Shown: positions 1 through 8,633, counted from the first letter of the stretch. The stretch is DNA of 14,375 bases from Hyphomicrobiales bacterium (GCA_026987255.1 JALSNA010000177.1:1-14375); one strand, 5' to 3'. Program-made: numbers and translations. The notes: generated from the letters alone by a model not told the origin.

Positions 1-988
1 CTTCTTCCACGTCGGCCTCGGAGACGCGCTTGACCTTGTGGCCGAATTCCTCGGCGATGAGCTCGGCGGTATCGGCGTCGATGACATCGTTGATCTTGTG
101 CATCTGGCCCTGTTTCATCAGGTACTTGATGACATCGACGGCGCGCTCGGCCATGCGGTTGGCCAGCTCCTGGATGGTGATGGCCTCGGGGATGACCACC
201 TCGCGGGCGATCTTCTCCTTGGGGGCGGAAAAGCCCGAGGCCTGCTTCTTCTGGCGCTCCATGCGGCGGCGGAAGGCGGCCAGCGAGCGCTTGCGGCCCT
301 CCTCGGTTTCGCCGGAGAGGGCGCGGGTGATGGTCAGCTTGCCGCGGCGGCGGCCGCCGTCGTTGCGCTGCGGGCGGGAGGGCGCGGGGCGGTTTTCGCG
401 CTTCTTGCGCGGCTCGGCGGGGGCGGCCTGTTTCTGGGCCGGGGCGGCGGGCCGGGGCGCCGGTTTCGCCTTGGCCTTGGGCTTGACGCCCTGCTCCTCG
501 GCCTTGCGCGCGGCGGCGGCCTCGGCCTCGCGGGCGGCGGCTTCTTCGGCCAGCTTGCGGGCCTTTTCCTCTTCCTCGGCCTTGCGGCGGGCTTCTTCCT
601 CGGCGCGGCGGGCGGCTTCCTCGGCCTTTTTCCTTTCTTCCTCGATGCTGCGCTTGCGGGCCAGCTCCAGGGCGCGCTCGCGGGCGGCGCGCTCCTCCGG
701 GGTGAGCTTGTCCAGGGCGGAGGGCTTGCGCGGCGCTGCCGCCCTGGGCTTTTCAGGCGCGGCCTTGGGGCTCTCCTGCGCGGGCCTGGGCGCTTGCGGC
801 GCGGCGGGCTTGGCCGTGGCGCGCGGCTTGGCGCCGGGCGCGGTGATGATGCGCTTGCGCCGGGTTTCGACGACAACCGTCTTGGAGCGGCCATGCGCGA
901 TGTTCTGGCGCACGTGTCCGGTCTCGGAGGCCGGGCGGCGCAGGCTCAGGGTCGGTTTGCCGCTTTTCTTGTTGTCTGAATCGCTCAT
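1..988 (-). CDS. infB: Translation initiation factor IF-2, N-terminal part (C-terminus beyond window)
   Basis: IF-2 is the cytoplasmic GTPase that brings initiator fMet-tRNA to the 30S subunit and promotes subunit joining. Only about the first 329 residues are present; the GTPase domain lies beyond the left edge. The protein starts [18 protein letters not shown], the usual alphaproteobacterial IF-2 opening. A long low-complexity linker rich in Ala, Pro, Lys and Arg follows, with a charged [18 protein letters not shown] helical stretch at roughly residues 110-165. A conserved block from about residue 265 ([18 protein letters not shown], then [14 protein letters not shown]) is the IF2_N domain. 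The ATG overlaps the stop of the upstream YlxR gene in an ATGA arrangement, so translation is probably coupled. It is the last visible gene of the rimP-nusA-ylxR-infB operon. Family identification is very safe; the missing C-terminus is due only to the window edge. Confidence 0.96.
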   Translation of the reverse strand, partial: MSDSDNKKSGKPTLSLRRPASETGHVRQNIAHGRSKTVVVETRRKRIITAPGAKPRATAKPAAPQAPRPAQESPKAAPEKPRAAAPRKPSALDKLTPEERAARERALELARKRSIEEERKKAEEAARRAEEEARRKAEEEEKARKLAEEAAAREAEAAAARKAEEQGVKPKAKAKPAPRPAAPAQKQAAPAEPRKKRENRPAPSRPQRNDGGRRRGKLTITRALSGETEEGRKRSLAAFRRRMERQKKQASGFSAPKEKIAREVVIPEAITIQELANRMAERAVDVIKYLMKQGQMHKINDVIDADTAELIAEEFGHKVKRVSEADVEE

Positions 989-1638
989 TGCTTACTCTGC
1001 TCAAGTGTTCTGGCGGCGGATTCGGCCTTTTCATTCCCGGCATCGAGGGCCTTGGCCCAGCGCGCGAGTTTGAGAAACCTGTCAGCCAATCCGCCACCGG
1101 TCATGGCTGCATGTATCACATTTGGCCGGGAAAAGGCCAAACTCAATTGCGCGGAAGTGAAAGAATCGGCGATTTTTTCTCCCAATCCGGCCTTTTTCAT
1201 CTTTGCGGCCAGCTTGCGGCGGCCATCGGGCGCGCCATCGGAGGCGGAAATCAACACGCTCACTTCGCCCTTGTCCAATGCTGCGGACACCTTGTCGAAA
1301 CCGCTGATGGCCTGCCCGGCCTTGCGCGCCATGGACAGGGCCGAGAGGGCAGCTTGCGAGATCTGCTCATGCACCTTCTCCGGCAGATCCGGTGCGGCTG
1401 CGGCATTGGCCCTGAAGGCGCGGGAGAAGGCCTTGCGGGCCATGGCCTGCTCAAGGGCTGCGCGCTCGGGCACGAGCCAGGCGCCGCGCCCGGGCAGGCT
1501 TGCCTTCAGATCGAAAACCACCTGGCCATCGGGGGCGAGCACAAAGCGCAAGAGCTCATCGCGCGGGCGGGTTTCGCCGCTGACGATACAGGTGCGTTGC
1601 GCGGCATGCTTGCCGCCTTGTTGCCTGGCCCGGGTCAT
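985..1638 (-). CDS. ylxR: YlxR-family RNA-binding protein fused to an L7Ae-like domain
   Basis: A protein of 217 residues with two parts. Residues about 15-95 are a YlxR (DUF448) domain: [18 protein letters not shown], then [10 protein letters not shown], with the conserved Cys17 and GRGAW loop. Residues about 95-205 look like an L7Ae/L30e-type RNA-binding fold ([46 protein letters not shown]). Firmicutes encode the two halves as separate genes (ylxR, ylxQ) between nusA and infB; the fused form is common in alphaproteobacteria. The role is probably RNA or ribosome-related; YlxR in Bacillus is reported to modulate RNase P, but carrying this over is inference. The ATG follows an AAGAGGA-like Shine-Dalgarno, lies 34 nt after nusA, and the stop overlaps the infB start. 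Confidence 0.92.
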   Translation of the reverse strand: MTRARQQGGKHAAQRTCIVSGETRPRDELLRFVLAPDGQVVFDLKASLPGRGAWLVPERAALEQAMARKAFSRAFRANAAAAPDLPEKVHEQISQAALSALSMARKAGQAISGFDKVSAALDKGEVSVLISASDGAPDGRRKLAAKMKKAGLGEKIADSFTSAQLSLAFSRPNVIHAAMTGGGLADRFLKLARWAKALDAGNEKAESAARTLEQSKQ

Positions 1639-1672
1639 GTGGTGTTGCGATCCTCTTGCGGTTTGCTCGGGC

Positions 1673-3301
1673 TCAGGCCTGTGGCGCAGCTTGCGCCGGG
1701 CTGTCCTCGCCGTCCTCGCCGGGCTGGGTTGCGTCTTGCGCCTCCTCCTGTGGCTCGATGAGCCCGGCCTTGACGCGCGCTTCCATGATCATGGCCTCGG
1801 CCTCCTGCGGGGAGAGGTCTTCGGGCGAGAGAATGCCCTCATGGAAGATGGTCTCGCCGTCCTTGCGCTCCTTCCAGCCGATGAGATCGTCAGTAGAGCA
1901 ATAGGCGAGATCCTCCAGGGTCTTGACGCCTTCCTCGCCGAACTTGACCAGGAAGGCCGGGGTCATGCCGGTGATGTCCAGCAGGTCGTCGGAGACGCCC
2001 AGCTCGCGGCGCCTTTCGTCCAGTTCGGCGGCCTCGCGCTCCAGATATTCGCGGGCGCGGGCCTGGATTTCGGCGGCGAACTCCTCGTCGAGGCCCTCGA
2101 TGGAGGCGATTTCGGAAAGATCCACATAGGCCAGCTCCTCGATCGTGGCGAAGCCTTCCGAAGCCAGAAGCTGGGCCAGCATCTCGTCCATGTCGAGGCT
2201 GTCCATGAACAGCCGGGTGCGCTCGGCGAACTCCTTCTGGCGGCGCTCGGTCTCCTGCTCCTCGGTCATGATGTCGATGTCCCAGCCGGAGAGCTGCGAG
2301 GCCAGGCGGACGTTCTGGCCGCGCCGGCCGATGGCCAGGGAGAGCTGATCTTCGGGCACCACCACGTCGATGCGCCTGGCGTCCTCGTCGAGCACCACCT
2401 TGGAGACCTCGGCCGGGGCCAGGGCATTGACGATGAAGGAGGCGGCATCCGGCGTCCAGGGGATGATGTCGATCTTCTCGCCCTGCAGCTCGTTGACCAC
2501 CGCCTGCACGCGCGAGCCGCGCATGCCGACGCAGGCGCCCACCGGGTCGATGGCCGAATCATTGGTGCGCACGGCGATCTTGGCGCGCGAGCCGGGATCG
2601 CGGGCGACGGCGACGATCTCGACGATGCCGTCGTAGATCTCCGGCACCTCCTGGGCAAAAAGCTTGGCCATGAATTCCGGACGGGCGCGGGAGAGGAAGA
2701 TCTGCGGCCCGCGCTGCTCGCGGCGCACGTCGAAGATATAGGCGCGGATGCGGTCGCCGGGGTGGAAATTCTCGCGCGGCAGGCTCTCCTCGCGGCGCAC
2801 GATGCCCTCGGCGCGGCCCATGTCGACGATGGTGTGGCCGAACTCGGAGCGCTTGACGACGCCGGAGATGATCTCGCCGATGCGGTCCTTGTATTCCTCA
2901 TACTGGCGCTCGCGCTCGGCCTCGCGGACCTTCTGCACGATGACCTGCTTGGCGCTCTGGGCGGCGATGCGGCCAAAGGCGATGGGCGGGAGCTCCTCGG
3001 AGAACTCGTCGCCTATCTGGGCATCGGCCTTGAGCTTGCGGGCCTCCTCGAGGGACATCTGGGTGTGATCGTCCTCCACCTCGTCGACCACGGTGACGAC
3101 GCGGCGCAAGGAGGTCTCGCCGGTCCTGGGATCGATTTTGGCGCGGATGTCATACTCGGCCCCGTAGCGGGAGCGGGCGGCGCGCTGGATGGCCTCTTCC
3201 ATGGCCTCGAGAACGATGGCCTTGTCGATGGACTTTTCGCGCGCCACGGCCTCGGCGATCTGCAACAGCTCCAGCTTGTTGGCGCTTATGGCATTGGTCA
3301 T
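1673..3301 (-). CDS. nusA: Transcription termination/antitermination factor NusA
   Basis: NusA binds RNA polymerase and nascent RNA and controls pausing, termination and antitermination. The 542-residue protein has the full set of domains: an N-terminal polymerase-binding domain (ANKLELLQIAEAVAREKSID, EAMEEAIQRAARSRYG; about 1-125), an S1 domain (about 135-200, IISGVVKRSEFGHTIVDMG), two KH domains (about 205-350, with DPVGACVGMRGSRVQAV and LAIGRRGQNVRLASQLSGW), and two helix-hairpin acidic repeats (about 365-515), ending in an acidic, Pro/Ala-rich tail. I chose ATG 3301 (MTNAISANKLE) because a GGAG lies 9 nt upstream. Longer in-frame starts would overlap the end of rimP and lack a usable ribosome site. 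It lies 43 nt after rimP and 34 nt before ylxR in the same operon. Confidence 0.97.
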   Translation of the reverse strand: MTNAISANKLELLQIAEAVAREKSIDKAIVLEAMEEAIQRAARSRYGAEYDIRAKIDPRTGETSLRRVVTVVDEVEDDHTQMSLEEARKLKADAQIGDEFSEELPPIAFGRIAAQSAKQVIVQKVREAERERQYEEYKDRIGEIISGVVKRSEFGHTIVDMGRAEGIVRREESLPRENFHPGDRIRAYIFDVRREQRGPQIFLSRARPEFMAKLFAQEVPEIYDGIVEIVAVARDPGSRAKIAVRTNDSAIDPVGACVGMRGSRVQAVVNELQGEKIDIIPWTPDAASFIVNALAPAEVSKVVLDEDARRIDVVVPEDQLSLAIGRRGQNVRLASQLSGWDIDIMTEEQETERRQKEFAERTRLFMDSLDMDEMLAQLLASEGFATIEELAYVDLSEIASIEGLDEEFAAEIQARAREYLEREAAELDERRRELGVSDDLLDITGMTPAFLVKFGEEGVKTLEDLAYCSTDDLIGWKERKDGETIFHEGILSPEDLSPQEAEAMIMEARVKAGLIEPQEEAQDATQPGEDGEDSPAQAAPQA

Positions 3302-3344
3302 TGTCTTCATCTCCACTTGATCGGCGGTTCCGTTCCCCGGTTCG

Positions 3345-3956
3345 TCAGGATTTTTCCGGGGCCTTGCCTGCATGAGCGGCGGGCTCCAATGGCGCGCCTT
3401 CGGTTATCTTTCCGGGCCTGGCCCTGTTTGCGGCGATGTTCACAAGATCGTCGCTCATGACCAGGCGGGCGGATTGGATGTCATCGAAATCCAGCCCGAT
3501 AAGCACATCCGGCGCGCCCTTTTCGCCATCGGCCTTTTCGGCGGGCAGGAAGAGGCGCACCTCGTTCGTTTCTTCGTCATAGCCCTCAAGCACGCCGCGG
3601 AAACGGCGGCGGCCATCGATGGGGGTGTGCATCTCCAGCTTGGCCTCATGGCCGGCCCATGTCTCGAAGTCGCCAGGGCGCACCAGGGGGCGGGCAATGC
3701 CGGGCGAGGAAATCTCCAGGTTGTATGAGCCCGGAACGGGATCGTCCACGTCCAGCACCGGGGAGAGGGCGCGCGAAATGGCCGCACAATCATCGATGCT
3801 CAAGGTGCCGTCGGGGCGCTCGGCCATGACCTGCAAATCCCTGCCGGCCATGCGCACCCGCACGAGGCGGAATCCCATGTCCTCGAGCAGGGGCTCGGCC
3901 AGACGCGCCACGCGCAGGGCGGGGCCGGTTTCTCTGGCGATGCGTTTGTCCGTCAT
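3345..3956 (-). CDS. rimP: Ribosome maturation factor RimP
   Basis: RimP assists late assembly of the 30S subunit. The 203-residue protein shows the N-terminal domain (RVARLAEPLLEDMGFRLVRVRM, LSIDDCAAISRALSPVLD) followed by the hallmark YNLEISSPGIARPLVRPGDFE segment and a C-terminal Sm-like beta domain (FRGVLEGYDEETNEVRL). A charged, Ala/Pro-rich tail of about 30 residues is less typical. The start ATG at 3956 has AAGGA 5 nt upstream. An upstream in-frame extension to 4031 exists but runs through the leader terminator hairpin and gives non-family sequence, so I rejected it. It is the first gene of the rimP-nusA-ylxR-infB operon, and its expression is probably set by the leader attenuator at 3999-4025. 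Confidence 0.95.
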   Translation of the reverse strand: MTDKRIARETGPALRVARLAEPLLEDMGFRLVRVRMAGRDLQVMAERPDGTLSIDDCAAISRALSPVLDVDDPVPGSYNLEISSPGIARPLVRPGDFETWAGHEAKLEMHTPIDGRRRFRGVLEGYDEETNEVRLFLPAEKADGEKGAPDVLIGLDFDDIQSARLVMSDDLVNIAANRARPGKITEGAPLEPAAHAGKAPEKS

Positions 3957-3998
3957 GGTGTCCTTGCATGCTGGCGGCGCTCTTTGGCCGCGGATAAC

Positions 3999-4025
3999 AA
4001 AAAAAGCGGGCCCCGCGGGACCCAC
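3999..4025 (-). terminator. Intrinsic terminator in the rimP leader (probable attenuator)
   Basis: Read on the minus strand, GTGGGTCC and GGGCCCGC form an 8-bp stem (two G-U pairs) around a CGCG loop, followed directly by seven T. It stands between a good promoter (4090-4118) and the rimP start at 3956, so it lies inside the untranslated leader rather than after a gene. There is no minus-strand gene just upstream whose transcript it could end. A conditional terminator (attenuator) controlling the operon is therefore the likeliest role. Attenuators ahead of rimP-nusA operons are known in other proteobacteria; the signal sensed here cannot be read from the sequence. Confidence 0.85.
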
Positions 4026-4089
4026 TCTCAACCTTGTCCTCCATGGCGCCGATGACGCCGGAAGGCTATGAGAATGTTTCTTGGCTCTC

Positions 4090-4118
4090 TATATAAGGGC
4101 TGGTGAAAAATTTCGCAA
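4090..4118 (-). promoter_or_regulatory. Promoter of the rimP-nusA-ylxR-infB operon
   Basis: Minus-strand TTGCGA (-35, 4113-4118), a 17-nt spacer, and TATATA (-10, 4090-4095). The region is AT-rich compared with its surroundings. Transcription would start near 4083, giving a leader of about 125 nt that contains the terminator at 3999-4025. The irr promoter at 10706-10734 has the same -35 hexamer and spacing. Confidence 0.65.
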
Positions 4119-4180
4119 GTCCTGATGGCAAGGCAGCGGGAAGGCCCGCGGCGTGTTTTCCACATGGCCATCGAGGGGGC

Positions 4181-4209
4181 TTGCAAAGCGCTGCCTTTGG
4201 GGGCAAAGT
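4181..4209 (+). promoter_or_regulatory. Weak candidate promoter for dnaN
   Basis: TTGCAA (4181-4186), 17-nt spacer, CAAAGT (4204-4209). This is the best sigma-70-like pair I can see in the gap between the divergent rimP and dnaN genes, but it matches only 4/6 and 3/6 of consensus. Apart from this, the rimP promoter and leader, and a single DnaA-box-like 9-mer at 4156-4164, the 3957-4327 gap shows no other clear features. Confidence 0.25.
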
Positions 4210-4327
4210 TTCCGCCCCGGCCTTGCGTCCTGGCGGGCCGCGGGAGCCTTGGCGCGCGGCTGGGCGGCTGGATGGCTGGAACAAGGGCCGGTTGCGCGCA
4301 TCACACAGAAGCGGAATGGACGGGGAC

Positions 4328-5443
4328 ATGCGGGTAACCATCGAGAGGAACGATCTGCTCAAGGCGCTGGGGCACGTGCAAAGCGTGGTGGAGCGTCGCA
4401 ACACCATTCCCATTCTCTCCAATGTGCTGGTGCAGGCGCGTGATGGCCTGGTGCATCTGACGGCCACCGACCTGGACATGGAGGTGGTGGAAAAGGCCGC
4501 CGCGAGCATTGCCGAAGAGGGCGCGGCCACGGCGCCGGCACATTTGCTCTATGACATCGTGCGCAAGCTGCCCGACGGGGCGCAATTGCAGATCGAACAG
4601 CCCGACGAGGGGCGCCTGGCCATTCTCGCCGGGCGCTCGCGGTTCATGCTGCCGGCGCTGCCGGCGCAGGAGTTCCCGGATCTGGCGGCTGGCGAGATGA
4701 GCCACGAGTTCGTCATTGCGCCGGGGGATCTGAAATTCCTCATCGAGCGCACCCGTTTCGCCATCTCGACGGAAGAGACGCGCTATTATCTCAACGGCAT
4801 CTATTTCCACCACGTTGAGGGTGAAGGCGCGGGCATGCTGCGCGGGGTGGCCACCGATGGCCACCGGCTGGCGCGGGCGGAGGTGGGCGCGCCGGAAGCG
4901 GCGGCGGGCATGCCGGGCATCATCGTGCCGCGCAAGACGGTGCTGGAGCTGGTCAAGCTGCTGGACGTGGCCGATGGGGATATCAAGGTCTCGCTCAGCG
5001 ACACCAAGATTCGTTTCGCCATTGACGGCGTGACCCTGACCTCGAAGCTCATCGACGGCAATTTTCCCGATTACGAAAGGGTCATTCCCACCGCCAACGA
5101 CAAGGTGCTGGAGGTGGACACGAAACTTTTCGCCCAGGCGGTGGACCGGGTGTCCACGGTCTCCTCGGAGAAGGGGCGGGCGGTCAAGCTGGCCATCAGC
5201 GCGGACAAGGTGATCCTGTCGGTGAACAATCCGGAGGCCGGATCGGCGGAGGAAGAGGTGGCGGCCTCCTATGAGCGCGAGCCCATGGAGATCGGTTTCA
5301 ATTCGCGCTATCTGATGGACATCACCGGGCAGTTCGAGGGCGACACGGCACTGTTCTTGCTCAACGACGGGGGCTCGCCAACGATCATGCGCGACAAGGC
5401 CGACGAGCGGGCCATCTATGTGCTCATGCCCATGCGGGTGTGA
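4328..5443 (+). CDS. dnaN: DNA polymerase III beta subunit (sliding clamp)
   Basis: The beta clamp encircles DNA as a dimer and tethers polymerase III and other partners. The 371-residue protein has the usual length and three clamp folds. Its opening is MRVTIERNDLLKALGHVQSVVERRNTIPILSNV and its end is MPMRV, both diagnostic. RYYLNGIYFH, GVATDGHRLA and IVPRKTVLEL are recognisable in the middle domain, and NFPDYERVIP in the third. I took ATG 4328, preceded by a GGGG-type site, because relatives start with M(K/R)VTIER. An ATG 12 nt upstream and a long open frame back to 4103 are not supported by family sequence. No dnaA or recF neighbour is visible; dapB follows on the same strand after 112 nt in which I see no clear promoter or terminator. 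Confidence 0.97.
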   Translation: MRVTIERNDLLKALGHVQSVVERRNTIPILSNVLVQARDGLVHLTATDLDMEVVEKAAASIAEEGAATAPAHLLYDIVRKLPDGAQLQIEQPDEGRLAILAGRSRFMLPALPAQEFPDLAAGEMSHEFVIAPGDLKFLIERTRFAISTEETRYYLNGIYFHHVEGEGAGMLRGVATDGHRLARAEVGAPEAAAGMPGIIVPRKTVLELVKLLDVADGDIKVSLSDTKIRFAIDGVTLTSKLIDGNFPDYERVIPTANDKVLEVDTKLFAQAVDRVSTVSSEKGRAVKLAISADKVILSVNNPEAGSAEEEVAASYEREPMEIGFNSRYLMDITGQFEGDTALFLLNDGGSPTIMRDKADERAIYVLMPMRV

Positions 5444-5555
5444 GAAGACGGCCGCGGGGCGGCGAATATTGGTGCATGAGTCTTTTCTCCATGGCGCGCG
5501 CCTGCTATGACGCTGGCGAGCTTGATTATCTGATCCTTGTGGCGGAAAGACGGAC

Positions 5556-6374
5556 ATGCTGAAACTGGCGGTAGCGGGCGCGGCGGGGCGCATGGGGCGG
5601 GCCATCACCCGCGTCATCATGGATACCGAAGGCGTGGATGTGGCCGGCGGGCTGGAGCCGAAGGGCTCGTCCTTCATCGGTCAGGACATGGGGGTGCTGG
5701 CCGGCGGCGGCGAGATCGGGGTGAGTGTTTCCGATGATCCCCTGCATCTGCTGACGCGCATCGACGGCATCATAGACTTCACCACCCCGGAAACCTCCGT
5801 ATTCCTTTCCGAACTTGCGGCCCAGGCGCGCATCATTCACGTGGTGGGCACCACCGGGTTTTCGCCGGATCAGGAGGCGGCCTTCGCGGCGGCGGCGCGC
5901 CATGCGCGCATCGTCAAGGCCGGCAACATGAGCCTGGGGGTCAATCTTCTGGTGGCGCTGACGCGACGGGTGGCGGCATTGCTGGGGGAGGATTTCGACA
6001 TCGAGATCGTCGAGATGCATCACCGTCACAAGGTGGATGCGCCCTCGGGCACCGCCAAAATGCTCGGCGAGGCGGCGGCATCGGGGCGCGGCATTGCGCT
6101 TGCCCCGAACGCCATAACCTGCCGCGAGGGGCATACCGGCCCAAGGCCGGAGGGCAAGATCGGGTTTGCCAGCTTGCGCGGCGGCTCGGTGGTGGGCGAT
6201 CACACGGTGATGTTCGCCGGGCCCGATGAGCGCATCGAGCTGACGCACCGGGCCCAGTCCCGGGAGATTTTTGCCCGCGGGGCGGTGCGCGCCGCCATCT
6301 GGGCGCAGGACAAGGACGCCGGGCTCTATTCCATGATGGACGTGCTCGGCATCGAGGACATGCAGGGGAGCTGA
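5556..6374 (+). CDS. dapB: 4-hydroxy-tetrahydrodipicolinate reductase
   Basis: DapB reduces 4-hydroxy-tetrahydrodipicolinate to tetrahydrodipicolinate with NAD(P)H in the diaminopimelate/lysine pathway, which supplies peptidoglycan precursors. The 272-residue length is normal. The N-terminal Rossmann domain has GAAGRMG at residues 8-14, followed by IDFTTPE (about 73-79) and VVGTTGFS (about 96-103). The catalytic/substrate loop [15 protein letters not shown] (153-167) holds the conserved His155/His156, Lys159 and the substrate-binding SGTA. The ATG at 5556 has a GGAAAG-type site upstream. The stop is separated by a single base from the gpmA start, so dapB-gpmA-dut form a compact transcription unit. 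Confidence 0.97.
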   Translation: MLKLAVAGAAGRMGRAITRVIMDTEGVDVAGGLEPKGSSFIGQDMGVLAGGGEIGVSVSDDPLHLLTRIDGIIDFTTPETSVFLSELAAQARIIHVVGTTGFSPDQEAAFAAAARHARIVKAGNMSLGVNLLVALTRRVAALLGEDFDIEIVEMHHRHKVDAPSGTAKMLGEAAASGRGIALAPNAITCREGHTGPRPEGKIGFASLRGGSVVGDHTVMFAGPDERIELTHRAQSREIFARGAVRAAIWAQDKDAGLYSMMDVLGIEDMQGS

Positions 6375-6375
6375 C

Positions 6376-7044
6376 ATGACAGGCACGCTGGTTCTGGTGC
6401 GGCACGGCCAGAGCGAATGGAACAGGAAGAACCTCTTCACCGGCTGGAAGGACGTGGACCTGACGGACCAGGGGGTGGCGGAGGCGCACAAGGCGGGGCA
6501 TCTGCTGGCCAGGGCGGGGATTGCCTTCGACGAGGCCTTCACCTCCGGCCTGAAGCGGGCCCAGAGGACTCTCGACATCATTCTTGCCGACATGGGCCAG
6601 ACGGGCATTCCAATCACCCGCGACGAGGCCATCAACGAGCGCGATTATGGCGATCTGGTGGGTCTGAACAAGGACGATGCGCGGCGCAAGTGGGGCGATG
6701 AGCAGGTGCACATCTGGCGGCGCTCCTATGACGTGCCGCCGCCGGGCGGCGAGAGCCTGAAGGATACCGCGGCGCGCGCCGTGCCCTATTTCCGGGACAG
6801 GATTCTGCCCAGGGTGGAGGCGGGCGAGAACGTGCTGGTCTCGGCGCATGGCAATTCGCTGCGCGCCATCATCATGTGGCTGGAGAAGCTCAAGCCGGAA
6901 GAGGTGCTGAAACTGGAGCTGGCCACCGGCGTGCCCATCGTCTACGAGATCGACGCGCAAGGCCACGTGGTCTCCAAGAAGGTGCTGCGCCCGCCGCAAG
7001 GCGAGGGGAGCGATTGGAACACCACCTTCCCGGACAAGGCATGA
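6376..7044 (+). CDS. gpmA: 2,3-bisphosphoglycerate-dependent phosphoglycerate mutase
   Basis: GpmA interconverts 3- and 2-phosphoglycerate in glycolysis and gluconeogenesis through a phosphohistidine intermediate. The 222-residue protein has VRHGQSEWN at 8-16 with catalytic His10, [14 protein letters not shown] at 20-33, Arg61 in the SGLKRAQRT segment, NERDYGDL at 87-94 with the acid Glu88, and SAHGNS at 156-161 with the second catalytic His158. The size fits the short alphaproteobacterial form (E. coli GpmA is longer). A strong AGGGGAG site overlaps the end of dapB. The stop overlaps the dut start (ATGA), so translation of the two is likely coupled. Confidence 0.96.
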   Translation: MTGTLVLVRHGQSEWNRKNLFTGWKDVDLTDQGVAEAHKAGHLLARAGIAFDEAFTSGLKRAQRTLDIILADMGQTGIPITRDEAINERDYGDLVGLNKDDARRKWGDEQVHIWRRSYDVPPPGGESLKDTAARAVPYFRDRILPRVEAGENVLVSAHGNSLRAIIMWLEKLKPEEVLKLELATGVPIVYEIDAQGHVVSKKVLRPPQGEGSDWNTTFPDKA

Positions 7045-7499
7045 GGGGTGTCGAAGTCGCCATAAGCGTGACGGATAACGGCCGCGGTTTGCCGCTGCCC
7101 GCCCATGAGAGCGCTCAGGCGGCGGGGATGGACTTGCGCGCCGCCATAGCACAGGAGGCGCCGGTCACGCTGGCGCCGGGGGCGCGGGCGCTGATTCCGG
7201 CGGGGTTTCGCATGGCGCTGCCGGAGGGCTTCGAGGCGCAGGTGCGGCCGCGCTCCGGGCTGGCGCTCAAGCATGGCGTGACCTGCCTGAACGCCCCGGG
7301 CACCATAGATGCCGATTATCGCGGCGAGGTGGGGGTCATCGTGATCAACCACGGGGCGGAGCCTTTCACCATTACCCGCGGCATGCGCATTGCCCAGTTG
7401 GTCATAGCGCCCGTCACGCGGGCCAGATGGCGGCAGGTGGAGGCGCTGGAGGACTCACGGCGCGGAACGGGCGGTTTCGGCTCCTCCGGGCTGGATTGA
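7041..7499 (+). CDS. dut: Deoxyuridine 5'-triphosphate nucleotidohydrolase (dUTPase)
   Basis: Dut hydrolyses dUTP to dUMP and pyrophosphate, keeping uracil out of DNA and feeding dTMP synthesis. All five motifs of trimeric dUTPases are present in the 152 residues: I AGMDLRAA (28-35), II RPRSGLA (69-75), [14 protein letters not shown] (87-97) with catalytic Asp90, [15 protein letters not shown] (113-125), and [11 protein letters not shown] (141-150) at the flexible C-terminus. The ATG overlaps the gpmA stop; an open frame running further upstream inside gpmA is only its shadow. It ends the dapB-gpmA-dut unit. In many proteobacteria dut sits beside coaBC, so its place after gpmA is a local arrangement. 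Confidence 0.97.
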   Translation: MRGVEVAISVTDNGRGLPLPAHESAQAAGMDLRAAIAQEAPVTLAPGARALIPAGFRMALPEGFEAQVRPRSGLALKHGVTCLNAPGTIDADYRGEVGVIVINHGAEPFTITRGMRIAQLVIAPVTRARWRQVEALEDSRRGTGGFGSSGLD

Positions 7500-7605
7500 T
7501 GCTTTCTCTGCCCAAGCCGTGCCCAAATCAGGAATCAAGCCCCTTGCAAAAGGAAGCGGGGATGCCGATCTGTGGGCGCAGTGAGAATCCTGCGGAGCAA
7601 ATGCG

Positions 7606-8547
7606 ATGACGGAAAAGACTTCACAGCGCCTGGCGCGGGCGCAGATGGGCGATGACATCGTCGTGCCCTTCACGGTGGAGGCCCTGGATGTGCGCGGGCG
7701 GGTGGTGCGGCTTGGCCCGGCGGTGGACGAGGCCATCCGCCAGCACGCCTATCCGGAGCCTGTCTCCCGCCTGCTGGGCGAGATCATGGCGCTGGCGGCA
7801 TTGCTGGGCACGGCCCTGAAGTTCGATGGCAAGCTCATCGTCCAGGTGCAGGGCGATGGGCCCGTTTCCATGCTGGTGGCCGATTTTTCCACGCCGAAAT
7901 ACATTCGCGGGCTGGCGCGCTTCGATGAAGAGGCCGTGGCCCGGCTGAGCGCGGAAGAGGCCCGCGACGCCGGGGCGTTGCTGGGGCATGGCCACATGGC
8001 CTTCACCATCGACCAGGGCCCGGACACGGAGCGCTATCAGGGGGTGGTGGAGTTCACCGGCTCCCTGGCCGATGCCGCCAAGCGTTATTTTGGCCAATCA
8101 GAGCAGATCCTGACCCATGTGAGCCTGGCCGCCGGGCCGGTCTCCGGCGGGGAGGGGACGCAGTGGCGGGCCGGAGCCCTGATGATCCAGCATCTGCCAC
8201 CGGCATCGGGCGGCGGGGCATCGCAAAAGGCCCTCGATGGCTGGCCCCACGCGCTGGCGCTGGTGGAGACGGTGGAGGATCACGAGCTGCTCGATCCCAA
8301 TGTCTCTCCGGAGCGGCTGCTGTTCCGGCTTTTCCATGAAGAGGGCGTGCGGGTCTTCGATCCGCAGCCGGTGGAATGGCGCTGCAACTGCTCGCGCGAG
8401 AGCCTGCGCGAGACCCTGCGGCGGTTTTCCGCCGATGAGCGCGCCTCCATGGTGGAGAACGGCAAGATCACCGCCAGATGCCAGTTCTGCTCGCGCCAGT
8501 ATGTCTTCGATCCGGCGGAGCTGGAGGGGGCGGGGAAGGCTAAATGA
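7606..8547 (+). CDS. hslO: Hsp33 family redox-regulated chaperonin
   Basis: Hsp33 is a cytoplasmic holdase chaperone activated by oxidative unfolding when its zinc site is oxidised. In the 313-residue protein the N-terminal substrate-binding domain carries the family segments LLGEIMALAALLGTALKFDG, GPVSMLVADF and YQGVVEFTG. The C-terminal redox switch has Cys260-x-Cys262 (RCNCS) and Cys292-x-x-Cys295 (CQFC), the four zinc ligands, so it should be functional. The ATG at 7606 is supported by GGAG 8 nt upstream; another ATG 5 nt earlier is out of frame. The 106-nt gap after dut shows no convincing heat-shock promoter, so I cannot say whether it shares the dut transcript. Confidence 0.96.
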   Translation: MTEKTSQRLARAQMGDDIVVPFTVEALDVRGRVVRLGPAVDEAIRQHAYPEPVSRLLGEIMALAALLGTALKFDGKLIVQVQGDGPVSMLVADFSTPKYIRGLARFDEEAVARLSAEEARDAGALLGHGHMAFTIDQGPDTERYQGVVEFTGSLADAAKRYFGQSEQILTHVSLAAGPVSGGEGTQWRAGALMIQHLPPASGGGASQKALDGWPHALALVETVEDHELLDPNVSPERLLFRLFHEEGVRVFDPQPVEWRCNCSRESLRETLRRFSADERASMVENGKITARCQFCSRQYVFDPAELEGAGKAK

Positions 8548-8556
8548 TGCCTTTGG

Positions 8557-8576
8557 GCCATCTCCATTGACTGTCT
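8557..8576 (+). repeat. R1 repeat remnant (left end only)
   Basis: GCCATCTCCATTGACTGTCT matches the first 20 bases of the R1 copy at 9646-9772 with one mismatch (CATCTCCATTGACTGTCT is identical). It begins 9 bases after the hslO stop and is cut off at a TA that leads into an R3-like end. A nearly complete R1 copy starts again about 60 bp downstream. Confidence 0.7.
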
Positions 8577-8595
8577 TAGGGCGTAGACCCATAAA
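8577..8595 (+). repeat. Degenerate single end of an R3-type palindrome
   Basis: TAGGGCGTAGACCCATAAA matches 15 of 19 bases of the TA-flanked left end of the R3 element at 10981-10999. No matching inverted right end is visible before the next R1 copy begins near 8634, so this is a partial or decayed element. The bases between (8596-8633) contain a small GATAT/ATATC hairpin and nothing else I recognise. Confidence 0.5.
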
Positions 8596-8633
8596 CCCCG
8601 CGCCGCCAGCGTGGATATCGCGAAATATCAGTG

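Noticed and set aside
30..1073. Long plus-strand open frames opposite infB and ylxR
   Set aside because: They are antisense shadows produced by high GC at third codon positions; the minus strand encodes clear IF-2 and YlxR sequence.
1052..3460. An 802-residue plus-strand open frame across ylxR, nusA and rimP
   Set aside because: It is antisense to three well-recognised genes and its translation has repeated Leu/Gly/Ala/Asp/His composition without any family pattern.
3790..4044. Minus-strand frame starting MEDKVESGSRG in the rimP leader as a leader peptide
   Set aside because: It has no ribosome-binding site, runs far into rimP in another frame, and its codons simply follow the terminator hairpin.
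4156..4164. TTTTCCACA, one base from a DnaA box, upstream of dnaN
   Set aside because: It is a single copy with no neighbouring boxes or AT-rich unwinding region, so it is likely chance. It could at most be a weak DnaA site on the dnaN promoter.
7552..7588. Heat-shock promoter for hslO
   Set aside because: CTTGCAA is present but no acceptable -10 follows at heat-shock spacing.
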